A stretch of DNA of 16,598 bases from JARRJS01 sp037388885 (GTDB taxonomy: Bacteria; Gemmatimonadota; Gemmatimonadetes; Longimicrobiales; RSA9). Location: positions 1 through 16,598 of the forward strand of contig JARRJS010000106.1 in the NCBI GenBank assembly GCA_037388885.1, in the 5' to 3' direction. Of the stretch, positions 1 through 10,530 are shown piece after piece. Numbering within the stretch: the stretch's first letter is position 1; the number at the start of each line of letters is the position of its first letter. The position numbers were made by a program, and so were the translations under genes. The notes beneath the pieces were generated by a model. That model searched no databases. It was given only the letters and a program-made list of their open reading frames with translations, and was not told the origin of the DNA.

Positions 1-667
<667 letters not shown>

Positions 668-765
668 GGAGCATGTGAGTAAGGGCCCCTCCTCACGGAG
701 GCCACGCCCCGAAAACCGCTCAGAAGTCGCACCACACGGACGCAACACCTTGGATTCATTAGATG

Positions 766-805
766 GAGAGGCCGGCCCACCGTTGGTGGGGCGGCCTCTC
801 TTTTT
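766..805 (+). terminator. Intrinsic terminator behind 16S rRNA
   Basis: A nine-pair outer stem (766-774 with 792-800) and a six-pair inner stem (776-781 with 785-790) are separated by one G/G mismatch, capped by a three-base loop and followed directly by five Ts. This is a textbook rho-independent terminator on the plus strand. Its place right after 16S implies that the 16S transcript ends here and does not run on into 23S. Confidence 0.9.
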
Positions 806-936
806 GGATACGGCGAGGAGGGGACTGCGAGGTTGGCGCTGGCCACCGGGTGGCCGAGGGGTTAGTCTACCCGGGTCAACCTTCACTCAGAAGGTGACCA
901 CATACGAGCAACTCGCATTCTTCCGAAGGGGGAACC
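806..936 (+). other. Intergenic region upstream of the S74 surface-protein gene
   Basis: No gene is seen here. It contains a hairpin at 841-855 (GGCCAC, loop CGG, GTGGCC) and a second short inverted repeat, ACCTTC/GAAGGT, near 879-895, in what is probably the 5' leader of the next gene. A strong ribosome binding site, AAGGGGG (926-932), precedes the ATG at 937 with normal spacing. No convincing -35/-10 pair could be picked out. Confidence 0.5.
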
Positions 937-2739
937 ATGCGCGCCCGTTCTGTTTGCGCGACGGCGCTGTCGTTTGCCTTGCTCACTGCGATGCCGGGAG
1001 TAGCAAGAGCGCAGTCGGTGCTGGTGGAGGCGAAGACTTCGGCGGGCGCCGAAGTGGCGACCATTCGCACGGACAGCATGCGGCTGCTGGTGCCGCTGCA
1101 CCTGCTGGTGGGCGGCCTGCTGTTCCCGGACGGGACGCTGCAGACGACGGCGGCGGGCGGCACGGTGAGCGTGACGAGTAGCGAGATCGTGGACGGGACC
1201 ATCGTGGACGCGGACATCAGCGGCAGCGCGGCCATCGCGGACACGAAACTGGGGACGATCACGTCGGCAGGGAAGGTGTCAAACAGCGCGACGACGGCGA
1301 CGTCGGCGAACACGGCGAGCGCCATCGTGGCGCGGGACGCTGCGGGCGGGTTCAACGCGGGCTACGTGACGGCCGACTCGCTGCACCTGGTGTCGGCCGG
1401 GCTGGTGTTCCCGGACGGGACGCTGCAGACGACGGCGGCGGGCGGTTCGGGGAGCGTGACGAGCAGCGAGATCGTGGACGGGACCATCGTGGACGCGGAC
1501 ATCAGCGGTAGCGCGGCCATCGCGGACACGAAGCTGGGGACCATCAGCACGGCGGGGAAGGTGGCGAACAGTGCGACGACGGCGATGTCGGCGAACACGG
1601 CGAGCGCCATCGTGGCGCGGGACGCGGCGGGCGGGTTCAGCGCCGGTTACGTGGCCGTGGCCGACTCGTTGAGGGTGGGCGGCGAGGGGTCGTTCCTGGC
1701 GGAGGGGTCGTACAGCATCGGGACCGCCGTGCCGGCGCCGGCGAGTGGTGGCGGGACGCGCATGATGTGGTACCCGGAGAAGGCGGCCTTCCGGGCCGGG
1801 GCCGTCGGCGGTATCGGATGGGACGCCGATAGCGTCGGGGTCTTCTCCGTCGCCATGGGCTACAACACCATCGCCAGTAACTACTATTCGACCGCAATAG
1901 GCAACAACACGACCGCCAGGGGCCAATCTTCGACCTCCCTCGGCGACAATACGCACGCCAACGGCAATTATTCGACCGCTCTGGGCTTCCACACACAGGC
2001 CAACGGCACATATTCGACCGCTCTGGGCTACCACACGCAAGCCAACGGCACATATTCGACCGCTCTGGGCATACAGACCATCGCCAGCGGCAACGAATCG
2101 ACCGCTCTGGGCTACGCCACGACGGCCAGCGGTACTTATTCGGCGGCTCTGGGGATTTACACGACCGCCCAGGCCTACGGTTCTCTGGCCATCGGCCGTT
2201 ACAACCTCATCCAGGGCAGTAACTTGAGCTGGTCCGGAGGCGACCCGTTGTTCGTTGCGGGGAACGGCACCTCCTCGGTCCCTTCCAACGCCCTCACGCT
2301 CTACAAGAACGGCAACCTCACCATCGCGGGCACGCTCACCCAGTCCTCCGACGCACGGCTGAAAGAGGACATGGAGCCCTTGGAGGGCACACTTACGAAG
2401 GTGATGCGGCTGACGCCCATCCGGTACCACTTCCGGCCCGGCACCGGCCGGCCTGCGGGCACGCAGATCGGGCTGACGGCGCAGCAGGTCCAGCCGCTGT
2501 TCCCGGAGCTGGTGAAGCAGGACGGCGACGGGTACCTGTCGCTGTCGTACGCCAACCTGTCGGCGGTGCTGGTAAAGGCGGTGCAGGAGCAGCAGGCGGA
2601 GATCGAGCCCCTGCAGGCCCAGGTCAAGGCGTTGAAGGCGCGGAACCATGCGCTGGAATCGGAGCTCGCGGCGCTGCGGGCGAGCCAATCGGAGATCCTC
2701 GCGCGCCTCCGGAAGCTGGAGGCGGGCGAGGGCCGGTGA
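937..2739 (+). CDS. Secreted YadA-head-like protein with C-terminal S74 autoprocessing (intramolecular chaperone) domain
   Basis: The 600-residue product begins with a signal peptide (residues 1-26, cleavage likely after AMPGVARA). Residues about 54-243 are two 95-residue tandem repeats, each with FPDGTLQTTAAGG and SSEIVDGTIVDADISGSAAI. Residues 311-422 are eight 14-residue repeats of the type TxANGxYSTALGxx, which resemble the trimeric left-handed head of YadA-like adhesins. The C-terminus carries a Peptidase_S74 domain: SDARLK has Ser471 and Lys476, the same S-x4-K spacing as the self-cleaving Ser-Lys dyad of phage endosialidase tailspikes, followed by GLTAQQVQPLFPELV and a coiled coil to the end. 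The domain is known to drive trimer folding and then cleave itself off. A trimeric surface fibre is therefore likely; its ligand is unknown. The start is fixed by AAGGGGG and the signal peptide. The gene lies 24 bases before the Big-domain gene and is probably co-transcribed with it. Confidence 0.88.
   Translation: MRARSVCATALSFALLTAMPGVARAQSVLVEAKTSAGAEVATIRTDSMRLLVPLHLLVGGLLFPDGTLQTTAAGGTVSVTSSEIVDGTIVDADISGSAAIADTKLGTITSAGKVSNSATTATSANTASAIVARDAAGGFNAGYVTADSLHLVSAGLVFPDGTLQTTAAGGSGSVTSSEIVDGTIVDADISGSAAIADTKLGTISTAGKVANSATTAMSANTASAIVARDAAGGFSAGYVAVADSLRVGGEGSFLAEGSYSIGTAVPAPASGGGTRMMWYPEKAAFRAGAVGGIGWDADSVGVFSVAMGYNTIASNYYSTAIGNNTTARGQSSTSLGDNTHANGNYSTALGFHTQANGTYSTALGYHTQANGTYSTALGIQTIASGNESTALGYATTASGTYSAALGIYTTAQAYGSLAIGRYNLIQGSNLSWSGGDPLFVAGNGTSSVPSNALTLYKNGNLTIAGTLTQSSDARLKEDMEPLEGTLTKVMRLTPIRYHFRPGTGRPAGTQIGLTAQQVQPLFPELVKQDGDGYLSLSYANLSAVLVKAVQEQQAEIEPLQAQVKALKARNHALESELAALRASQSEILARLRKLEAGEGR
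1096..1380 (+). repeat. Tandem intragenic repeat, copy 1 (285 bp, 95 codons)
   Basis: The copy runs from CTGCACCTG to the equivalent point at 1381 and encodes LHLLVGGLLFPDGTLQTT and onwards to AGYVTADS. It matches copy 2 at roughly nine bases in ten by eye, with no gaps, which keeps the reading frame and suggests a fairly recent duplication. Confidence 0.9.
1381..1665 (+). repeat. Tandem intragenic repeat, copy 2 (285 bp, 95 codons)
   Basis: Second copy of the 95-codon unit of the S74 surface-protein gene. Most differences cluster at its first 40 bases and its last 30; the centre, around the SSEIVDGTIVDADIS motif, is almost unchanged at the DNA level. Confidence 0.9.
1867..2202 (+). repeat. 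Array of eight 42-bp in-frame repeats (14-residue YadA-head-like units)
   Basis: Units in order end in STAIGNN, STSLGDN, STALGFH, STALGYH, STALGIQ, STALGYA, SAALGIY and SLAIGRY, each starting with T(I/T/H/Q)A. The middle units share long identical DNA such as TATTCGACCGCTCTGGGC. The stretch uses AT-ending codons (TAT, AAT, ACA, ATA) far more than the surrounding gene, so it may have come from elsewhere or have been expanded separately. Confidence 0.88.
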
Positions 2740-2763
2740 CCCCGGCGGCCCAGGGAGGTCAAC

Positions 2764-4620
2764 ATGACGACGAGCCAACAACGGATGGAGATCAGGGACC
2801 GCCGCGCGAAGCGGGTCGGGGCCGCGGTCGTCGTGGCCTGTGGGTTCCTGGTGGCGACGTGCGACCACTCGACAGGGCCGGAGGTGCAGACGCCGGCGGC
2901 CATCGAGGCGACGCAGGGCGCCAACGCGACGGTAGCGGTGGCGGGCGACGTGACGTTGGCGGCACGGGTGAAGGACGCGAAGGGCAGCGCCGTGAGCGGC
3001 GTCGCGGTGCAGTGGTCCATCGTAAGTGGCGGGGGCACGCTGTCGGCGGCATCCACCACGACGGACGACGCGGGCACGGCCCGGGTGACGTGGACGGTGG
3101 GCACGACCGCGGGAGCCGGACAAGCGCGGGCGAGCGTATCGGGTGTGTCGTCCAGCGCCAGCTTTCCGGTGACGCTGACGCCGGGTCCGGCGACGACGGT
3201 GACGCTGTCGGTGGACACGGCGCGTTTCACTGCACTGGATGACACGGCCACGGTGACGGCGACGGCCGACGACGCGTACGGCAACGACGCCGGCGGGACC
3301 ATCGCATGGGCGGTGGACGACGCCGCAGTCGCCACCGTGTCGGCGGGGCTGGTGACGGCGGTGGGGCCGGGAGAGACCTTCGCGACGGCGACCAGCGGCG
3401 CGGCCGTGGACACGCTGGTGGTAGTGGTGGCGCAGGAGCCGGTGGGGGTGACGGTGTCGCCGGCTGCGGACACGGTGGCGTCGGGCGCCACGCAGGCGTT
3501 CAGCGCGGACGCCGCGGACGCGAACGGACACGGCATCGCGGCTGCGACGTTCACGTGGACGTCGTCGGACACGATGGTGGCGGTGGTGGACACGTTGGGC
3601 GTGGCGATGGGCCGGGGGGTGGGCACGGCGTACATCACGGCGGCGACGGGCGCCTTGAGCGACAGCGCGGCGGTGACGGTGACGGCAGGCGCGGCGGCGT
3701 CGGTGTCGGTGAGCCCGGGGACGTTGGACTTCGCGGCCCTGGACGACACGGCGCGCGTGGCGGCGGTGGCGCAGGACGGCTGGGGCAACCCGGTAGCGGG
3801 CGTGAGCGTGACGTGGAGCACGACAGCCCCGGCCGTGGCGACGGTGGATGGGTCGGGGCTGGTGACGGCGGTGGCCAACGGCAGCGCGGGAGTAATGGCG
3901 ACGGCCGGCGGCCTGGCCGACACGGTGGCGGTGGTGGTGCAGCAGGTAGCGGCGAGCGTGGTGCTGACGCCTGCGGACGTGGCTCTGACGGCCGCGAATG
4001 ACACCGTCCGGCTCGGGGCTTCGGCTGCGGACGCCAACGGCCATGCTATGAGCGGCGGCGTGACGTGGACGTCCACATCGCCGCCGGTGGCGACGGTGGT
4101 GGGCGGGTTGGTGACCGCCGTCGCGGACGGCACCACGCAGGTGGTGGCCACCGTGGACGCGGCTGCCGACAGCGTGGCGGTGCCGGTGACGACCGGCGCG
4201 GGCGTGTCGCGCACGTGGAACGGCGCCGGAAGCGCCGACTGGGTGGCGCCGCTTAGCTGGACGCCGGCGGGTCGGCCGAACGCCATGGACACGGCCATGG
4301 TGGCGTCGGGCACGCCGGCCTCGCCCGCGCTGAACGCCGACGCGGCCGTCGGCCGGGTCGAGGTGGTCAGCGGTGCGACGCTGGACCTGGGGACACACAC
4401 GCTTACTGTGGCCGCGGATGCCCTGGCCGCCGGCGCCATCACGGCGACGACGGGGAAGGTGCACATCTCCAACGATGGCCAGATCCAGGGCACGCTGCCG
4501 CTGCTGGAGGTAAACGGTCTGGTGGATGCCACCGCGGCAACGACGCTGATCGGCGGGCTGCGGGTGCTGGGCGGGACGCTGCGGACGCAGGGGCAGCGGG
4601 TCACGATCCAGGGTGGGTGA
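2764..4620 (+). CDS. Exported Ig-like (Big) multidomain surface protein, probable lipoprotein
   Basis: The 618-residue product starts after a good ribosome binding site, GGGAGG (2754-2759). An N-terminal hydrophobic stretch (residues 18-31) ends in VATC with Cys33, a possible but not perfect lipobox. Residues about 42-140 look like a Big_1 (invasin-type) domain. Four Big_2-type domains follow at about 141-224, 225-309, 310-394 and 395-478, each with the TWxSSxPxVATVxxxGLVTAVxxG pattern. Residues 480-618 are a different beta-rich module, starting RTWNGAGSADW and carrying repeated G-x-L-x-x-G motifs, suggestive of a beta-solenoid. The protein stops abruptly within that module, so it may be truncated, although no continuation was seen after the stop. 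It is probably cell-surface anchored, with a structural or adhesive role. It follows the S74 gene closely and is probably in one operon with it. Confidence 0.8.
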   Translation: MTTSQQRMEIRDRRAKRVGAAVVVACGFLVATCDHSTGPEVQTPAAIEATQGANATVAVAGDVTLAARVKDAKGSAVSGVAVQWSIVSGGGTLSAASTTTDDAGTARVTWTVGTTAGAGQARASVSGVSSSASFPVTLTPGPATTVTLSVDTARFTALDDTATVTATADDAYGNDAGGTIAWAVDDAAVATVSAGLVTAVGPGETFATATSGAAVDTLVVVVAQEPVGVTVSPAADTVASGATQAFSADAADANGHGIAAATFTWTSSDTMVAVVDTLGVAMGRGVGTAYITAATGALSDSAAVTVTAGAAASVSVSPGTLDFAALDDTARVAAVAQDGWGNPVAGVSVTWSTTAPAVATVDGSGLVTAVANGSAGVMATAGGLADTVAVVVQQVAASVVLTPADVALTAANDTVRLGASAADANGHAMSGGVTWTSTSPPVATVVGGLVTAVADGTTQVVATVDAAADSVAVPVTTGAGVSRTWNGAGSADWVAPLSWTPAGRPNAMDTAMVASGTPASPALNADAAVGRVEVVSGATLDLGTHTLTVAADALAAGAITATTGKVHISNDGQIQGTLPLLEVNGLVDATAATTLIGGLRVLGGTLRTQGQRVTIQGG

Positions 4621-4707
4621 AACCCACGCCGCGGACGGGCGTTGAACGACGACGACGACGAAGAAGAAGACGCCGCCGAAGACGAACGCGTTGTCCGAAC
4701 GGTCGCG
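4621..4707. other. Short convergent intergenic region with triplet repeats
   Basis: It lies between the ends of the Big-domain gene and the GH31 pseudogene. It holds a run of ACG triplets (4646-4660) passing into AAG triplets (4660-4669). No hairpin with a T-run was recognised for either gene. Confidence 0.5.
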
Positions 4708-7348
4708 TCAGTGGCGCTGCGCTCCGAGATGGGCCAGCGCCTGCGCGATGATCGTCGAGTCTCCCTTCATGGCGCGCACCTTTTCCAGGACGGCGGGCAG
4801 GCGTTCCTGGAGCCGTGACAATTCGGCGGCCGCGCTGTCGGTGTGCAGGGTGATGCGGCGGCCGGCCTGGACGAGGTCCATGAAGGCGTCGGGCGGCCAG
4901 TCGTCGGGCCAGGTGCGCTCGAGCAGGGTGGCCGTGCGGTGCATGCGGGCCAGGAGGCCGGGTGTGCCGTCCAGCAGCGACTCGTCGGTGGGCGGCAGGT
5001 CCACGACGAGGCGCTTGGCGGCGCGCACGTTTTCCGCGGGCAGGCGGATGGTCGTGGTCAGCGTCTGGCCGTCGTAGGACCACCAGCAGGCGGGGGCGGG
5101 GGCGCGGGCAGCCGCGCCGGTGTCGGGTGCTGTGGCCGACGGCTCGGCGGCCGAAGGCATTGCGGGCAACGGCGCGGCGCGACGTGCGCATTCGGCGTCG
5201 TAGCTGGCGTCGTTGCCCTGCCAGTGCACGCGGGTGGGGGGCAGCGTGCCGGGCAGGCGGACTTCGTAGGCACGGCGCTGGAGCATGCCGGGGAACGACC
5301 GTTCGACGGGCGCGATGTCCAGGTGGAGGGTGGTGCCGGCCGCGGCCGGCCCGCCTGTCGCGTCTGCCCGGGTCGTGTGCTGCCGGACGGGCGTCCAGCT
5401 GAACCGGCCGTCCCGGTAGCCCTGGGTGTTGCCGGCGTCCTCGTAGACGCGAGTGGCGCCGGAGTCTCCCGGGAACACCGTGAGGATCAACGGGTCGACG
5501 GGCCGTGCGTCGCTGCGCAGCATGTCGGGCTGCATGGGGACGATGGCGCCGGCCCGCACCAGCACGGGAAGCTCGTCCAGAGCGTAAGCCCGGCCGAAGA
5601 CGGCGGGTCCGTGCAGCCGGGCGCCGGTGCTCCATTCGATCCAGTCGCCGGGCGGCACCCACAGCGTGTCGGCGGCCAGGAGCGACGCGGAGTCGATGGG
5701 CTGCACGACGGGGCTCACCACCATGTCGGGGCCGAACGCGTACTCGCCGTCGAAGCGGTAGGCGTCTTCCTGTTCGGGCCAGTCCCAGTAGAGGGGCCGG
5801 ACAAGGGCGACGGCGTCGTCGTAGGTATGCCGCGCGGCGGTGTAGATGTACGGGATGAGCCGATAGCGCAGGCGGTACGCGTCGCGCATGGCCACGAAGT
5901 CGTCGTACGGGTAGGCCCAGATGCCCCGACACCTCGCCGTTCAGGTGCCCGCCGATGTCGTGGCTCCAGTAGTCGAACCCGACGTTGGCGGCGGTGGCGG
6001 TGAAGCGCGGCTCGAAGGCCAGGGCCCGCCAGGTGGAGTAAGCGTCGCCGGAGAAGCCGATCTGGTAGCGGTGGTTGCCCAGGCCGCCCCAGCGGTGGAA
6101 GATCAGCGGCCGGTGCCGGCCCTCGCGCGCCATGTCGGTGAAGAACAGGTCGTTGAGCCACCACGTGGGGTTGAGGCCCGGCACGTCTGTCTGGTGCCAC
6201 TGCTGCCAGTCCAGCCACCAGAAGTCGACGCCCTGCCGCTCCAGCGGGTGGATCACCAGGTCGAAGTAGCTCTTCACGAAATGGCGGTCGGTGAGCTTGA
6301 ACGGCACGTACTTCTTCGATGCCGGGTCGATGCCGTTGGCCCGCGCCATGGCGGCGTATTGCGCCTCGTACGGCTGGATCCCGCCGGCAGGGTGCAGGTT
6401 CAGCGTCGTGTGCAGGCCGTCCCGGTGGACTTCGGCCAGGAACGTGTCAGGCTCGGGGAAGTAGGCGCGGTTCCATGTGTAGCCGGTCCAGCCCAGGTGC
6501 TGGCCGGCCTGGTCCTTCCGGTTGTCATCCCAGCGCAGCTCGAAGGTGTTGTGCCAGTCCATATCCACGACGAGCACGTCCAGCGGCACGCGGTACAGGT
6601 CGAACTGACGCACCAGGTCCAGCAGCTCGGTGTCGGTGTAGGCCCAGTAGCGGGACCACCAGGTGCCGAAGGCGAAGCGCGGCGGCATGGGGATGCGGCC
6701 CGCGACGCGGGTGAAGTCATGCAGCGCGCCGGCGTAGTCGTGGCCGTAGCCGAAGAAGTACCAGTCGATGCGCGCGGTGTCGGGGCGTGGCAGAACCCAC
6801 GGCGGGTCGGAATCGTCGAACAGTGGCCGCTTCGAGTCATCGACGATGGTCCAGCCGGCGCGGGATACCAGGCCATCCTCGAGGGGGATGGGGCCCTTCG
6901 CGCCGTCCAGCGTGCGGGCGGTGCCCTTCAGGTTTGCAGTGTCCGGCATGCCGGGGTGCCACACGACGTCACGGCCGTCCAGCCGCCGGCGCACTTCCAG
7001 GTCCGCGGCGTCGAAGCGGCCGCCGGCGGGCCGGTAGCGCAGAGTCAGCGAGTCGGTGCGGATCGTGAGCCAGCCGCGCGACGTGGTGGTGTCGCCGGAC
7101 GTCGTGGCGCGGAACGCCGGCACCGGCAGCCGCCGGTTGAGGAAGACCAGCGACGCGTGGTCCTCGAACGCGTCGTCGGCCGACCACTCCATGCGGATCA
7201 TGCGCGGCGTGAGCACGGTGAAGCGGGCGTGGCCGGCGCGGACGACGGCGGTGGGGTCGGCCACGGGGTTTTGGGCTGGTGCGGCCTGGGCGTTTGCGGC
7301 GGCCGGCAGCGCCAGGAGCAGGGCGAGAATGCCGGTAGTCTTGGTCAT
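4708..7348 (-). pseudogene. Secreted GH31-family alpha-glycosidase, broken by an internal deletion and frameshift
   Basis: The ATG at 7348 gives a clean signal peptide (MTKTTGILALLLALPAAANA, then QA); the open frame further upstream is not coding. The first part, 474 codons, has the GH31 N-terminal domain and most of the (beta/alpha)8 barrel: VDMDWH at 261-266, the nucleophile Asp380 in WWLDWQQ, the acid/base Asp435 in GFSGDA, and HDIGGHLNGE at 463-472. Just after GEVS the frame is wrong. The protein resumes in another minus-strand frame as GIWAYPYDDFVAMRDA and runs to the TGA at 4708-4710 through the barrel end and the beta domains (about 405 residues). GH31 enzymes normally have about 30-40 residues between these points, including the Arg-x-His substrate-binding motif, so a number of bases not divisible by three has been lost near 5924-5931. 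The product would be truncated and probably inactive. An assembly error is the alternative. Substrate is not predictable. Confidence 0.85.
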
Positions 7349-7513
7349 GTCTGGACGGTAACGGGCGGTCAGCACGCGGGCCAGGGCCGCGGTGTGGAGG
7401 CAGCCGGCGGATGGACGGCGCAGCCCGGCACGCTGGCGATTTCCGCCGACCGCGCCCATCGTGTGCTGCAGGAACCCGACGCTCCCCGATGCCTCGCAGT
7501 CCAAAGGACCGCC

Positions 7514-8113
7514 ATGCTTCACCGAAAGCCGCTCCTCACGATCTGTTTGGTCATCCTGCTTGCCGACTGTTCGCACGGGCCCGCGCCCCGCGAGCACAAG
7601 GAAGACTTGCCGTTGACCCAGGTGTCGTCTGAATTCGCCGAAGCCGGCGGCGGCCGGATCAGACAGACCGAAACCATGGAGATTTCGCCGTTACCCGACG
7701 GGACCATCCACTACAAGATGACGTTGCTCACGGTTGACCTGAACAGGCCATCGAACCGCGACGAACGGGTCATGACGGACTATGTCGCCGACAAGGCGGG
7801 CTACGTCATCCGTTTCTTCGACAAGGACAAGAAGTTCAACGCTCTCGGAGAATCACAGAACAAAGGCCGGCTGATCCACATGTGGATGCCGACGGCCGCC
7901 CGGAAGGACGGGGGCGAGATCAGCCTGGAGGGGTTCCCGGATCCGCTGAGGGTCTCCGGGCCGGTGAACTGGAACAAGTGGAGCGTCTGGAAGGCGCAGT
8001 TCCGAAACCAGCAATACCTCTACGATGTGCGGACCGGTTTCCTCGTCGGCAACATCGCCGGCTCCGATACCTGGGTGCTCGATCAGTCCACCGTCCCCGG
8101 CTTGGCGCCCTGA
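7514..8113 (+). CDS. Small exported protein of unknown function, possible lipoprotein
   Basis: I do not recognise this 199-residue protein. It begins with a short signal sequence, MLHRKPLLTICLVILLADCS; Cys19 could be a lipidation site, but Asp before the Cys is unusual for signal peptidase II. The mature part is soluble and mixed alpha/beta, with no cysteine and no membrane segment, and ends in a Trp-rich stretch (WNKWSVWKAQF, then YLYDVRTGFLVGNIAGSDTW). The start is chosen by AAAGGA (7504-7509) and the signal sequence. It is divergent from the GH31 pseudogene, with 165 bases between them. Nothing in the context gives its role. Confidence 0.7.
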   Translation: MLHRKPLLTICLVILLADCSHGPAPREHKEDLPLTQVSSEFAEAGGGRIRQTETMEISPLPDGTIHYKMTLLTVDLNRPSNRDERVMTDYVADKAGYVIRFFDKDKKFNALGESQNKGRLIHMWMPTAARKDGGEISLEGFPDPLRVSGPVNWNKWSVWKAQFRNQQYLYDVRTGFLVGNIAGSDTWVLDQSTVPGLAP

Positions 8114-8183
8114 GCGGTCCATAGGGCGTCACAGGACGATGCTGCGACGAGGATACGAAGACGACCCTGAAGACGAAGACGCG

Positions 8184-8657
8184 TCAGGGCCCGCAGCGCC
8201 AGGGCATCGTCACGGCGGCGTAGCCGATGCGCGGCAGAAGCTGGCCGGATGCGAAGACGGCAGCAGCGAAAACCAGCGCGATCGACACGATGTGCGCCAC
8301 GCCCATGCGGCGGCGCCACGAGGCGTACGCCCCCCATCCGCCCGCCACCAGCAGCACCAGCACGCCGGCAAGGTAGCCGAGGAGCGGCCATCCGCAGGTT
8401 CGATACGGCCATTGCGTCATCCCGGCCGTCAGCACCACGCCGAGCGCCACGCGGGCCCACACGCCGTTCGCGGTGGGCAGCCAGAACGTGGGCGGCGAGG
8501 CAACGGACCCGGGCTGCGCACCCTGGCCCGGGCGCGGCCGGCCGGCCCGCGGCTTCCCCGGCTGCCCGGGCTCATCAGGCGGGTCTAGCTGCCGCAGCAG
8601 ACGCTCGACCTCTCCGATCATGGGATCCGGCTTCGGATCCTGCTCATGTTTCGGCAT
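8184..8657 (-). CDS. Small membrane protein of unknown function, three transmembrane helices
   Basis: The 157-residue protein starts at an ATG preceded by GGGAGAG at normal spacing. Residues 1-57 are a charged, Pro/Gly-rich soluble tail (DPPDEPGQPGKPRAGRPRPGQ). Three hydrophobic helices follow at roughly 68-85, 92-114 and 122-142, with a conserved-looking TQWPYRTCGWPLLGYL segment between helices one and two and SWRRRMG between two and three. I cannot assign a function. It is downstream of the FG-GAP lipoprotein gene on the same strand (82 bases away) and could share its transcript; it is convergent with the small exported protein gene. Confidence 0.65.
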   Translation of the reverse strand: MPKHEQDPKPDPMIGEVERLLRQLDPPDEPGQPGKPRAGRPRPGQGAQPGSVASPPTFWLPTANGVWARVALGVVLTAGMTQWPYRTCGWPLLGYLAGVLVLLVAGGWGAYASWRRRMGVAHIVSIALVFAAAVFASGQLLPRIGYAAVTMPWRCGP

Positions 8658-8739
8658 GAACTCTCCCTGTCGACTCCGCTCCTGGCCGCGGGACGGCCGG
8701 AGCACTGGCTGGTGCCGGGGAAACACCGTGGATCCGAAG

Positions 8740-10296
<1,557 letters not shown>

Positions 10297-10494
10297 GGTG
10301 GACCTGAGGAGATGGGTGTGTTGCGGCGCACGGACGGCGGCCCGGCAGCCGCCGGACGGTCCGAACTTGCGCCTTCTGACGCCCGCATGGCAAGTCGGTG
10401 CGGCGACCCCAGCCCACCCCGGGGCCCGAACCGCGTACGCGACAAAGGTCGCGCTCAACGATGCCCCGGCGTCCGCCGCACGCTCAGCGAGCTG
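10297..10494. other. Intergenic region between the FG-GAP gene and the respiratory operon
   Basis: No gene is seen. It must hold the promoter of the FG-GAP gene and the end of the respiratory operon. There is a perfect six-pair hairpin at 10438-10453 (CGCGAC, loop AAAG, GTCGCG) without a T-run, so it is only a weak candidate for a transcript end. Confidence 0.4.
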
Positions 10495-10530
10495 CTACCT
10501 GCCACCTGCTCCCTGCTCACTGCTCCCTGT
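10495..10530 (-). repeat. Short imperfect repeats of CTGCTCCCTG type inside the end of the cytochrome b gene
   Basis: On the plus strand the sequence reads CTACCTGCCACCTGCTCCCT and onwards, four diverged copies of a 7-9 base unit, encoding the tail SSEQGAGGR. It looks like a small minisatellite that has been absorbed into the 3' end of the gene. Confidence 0.5.

Noticed and set aside
1867..2202. Possible CRISPR-like repeat array
   Set aside because: The 42-bp units are contiguous, with no spacers, and are in-frame protein repeats of a secreted protein.
1279..4604. Very long open frames on the minus strand opposite the S74 and Big-domain genes
   Set aside because: They are Arg/His/Pro or Ala/Thr/Val-rich mirror products of high-GC coding DNA; the plus-strand genes have signal peptides, ribosome sites and recognisable domains.
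5921..7513. Long plus-strand frame opposite the GH31 gene, running into the small exported protein
   Set aside because: Only the part from the ATG at 7514 has a ribosome site and signal sequence; the rest is a shadow of the GH31 coding strand.
7349..7597. N-terminal extension of the GH31 frame upstream of 7348
   Set aside because: No signal peptide or ribosome site, and it would overlap the start of the divergent exported-protein gene; the ATG at 7348 begins a clean signal peptide.
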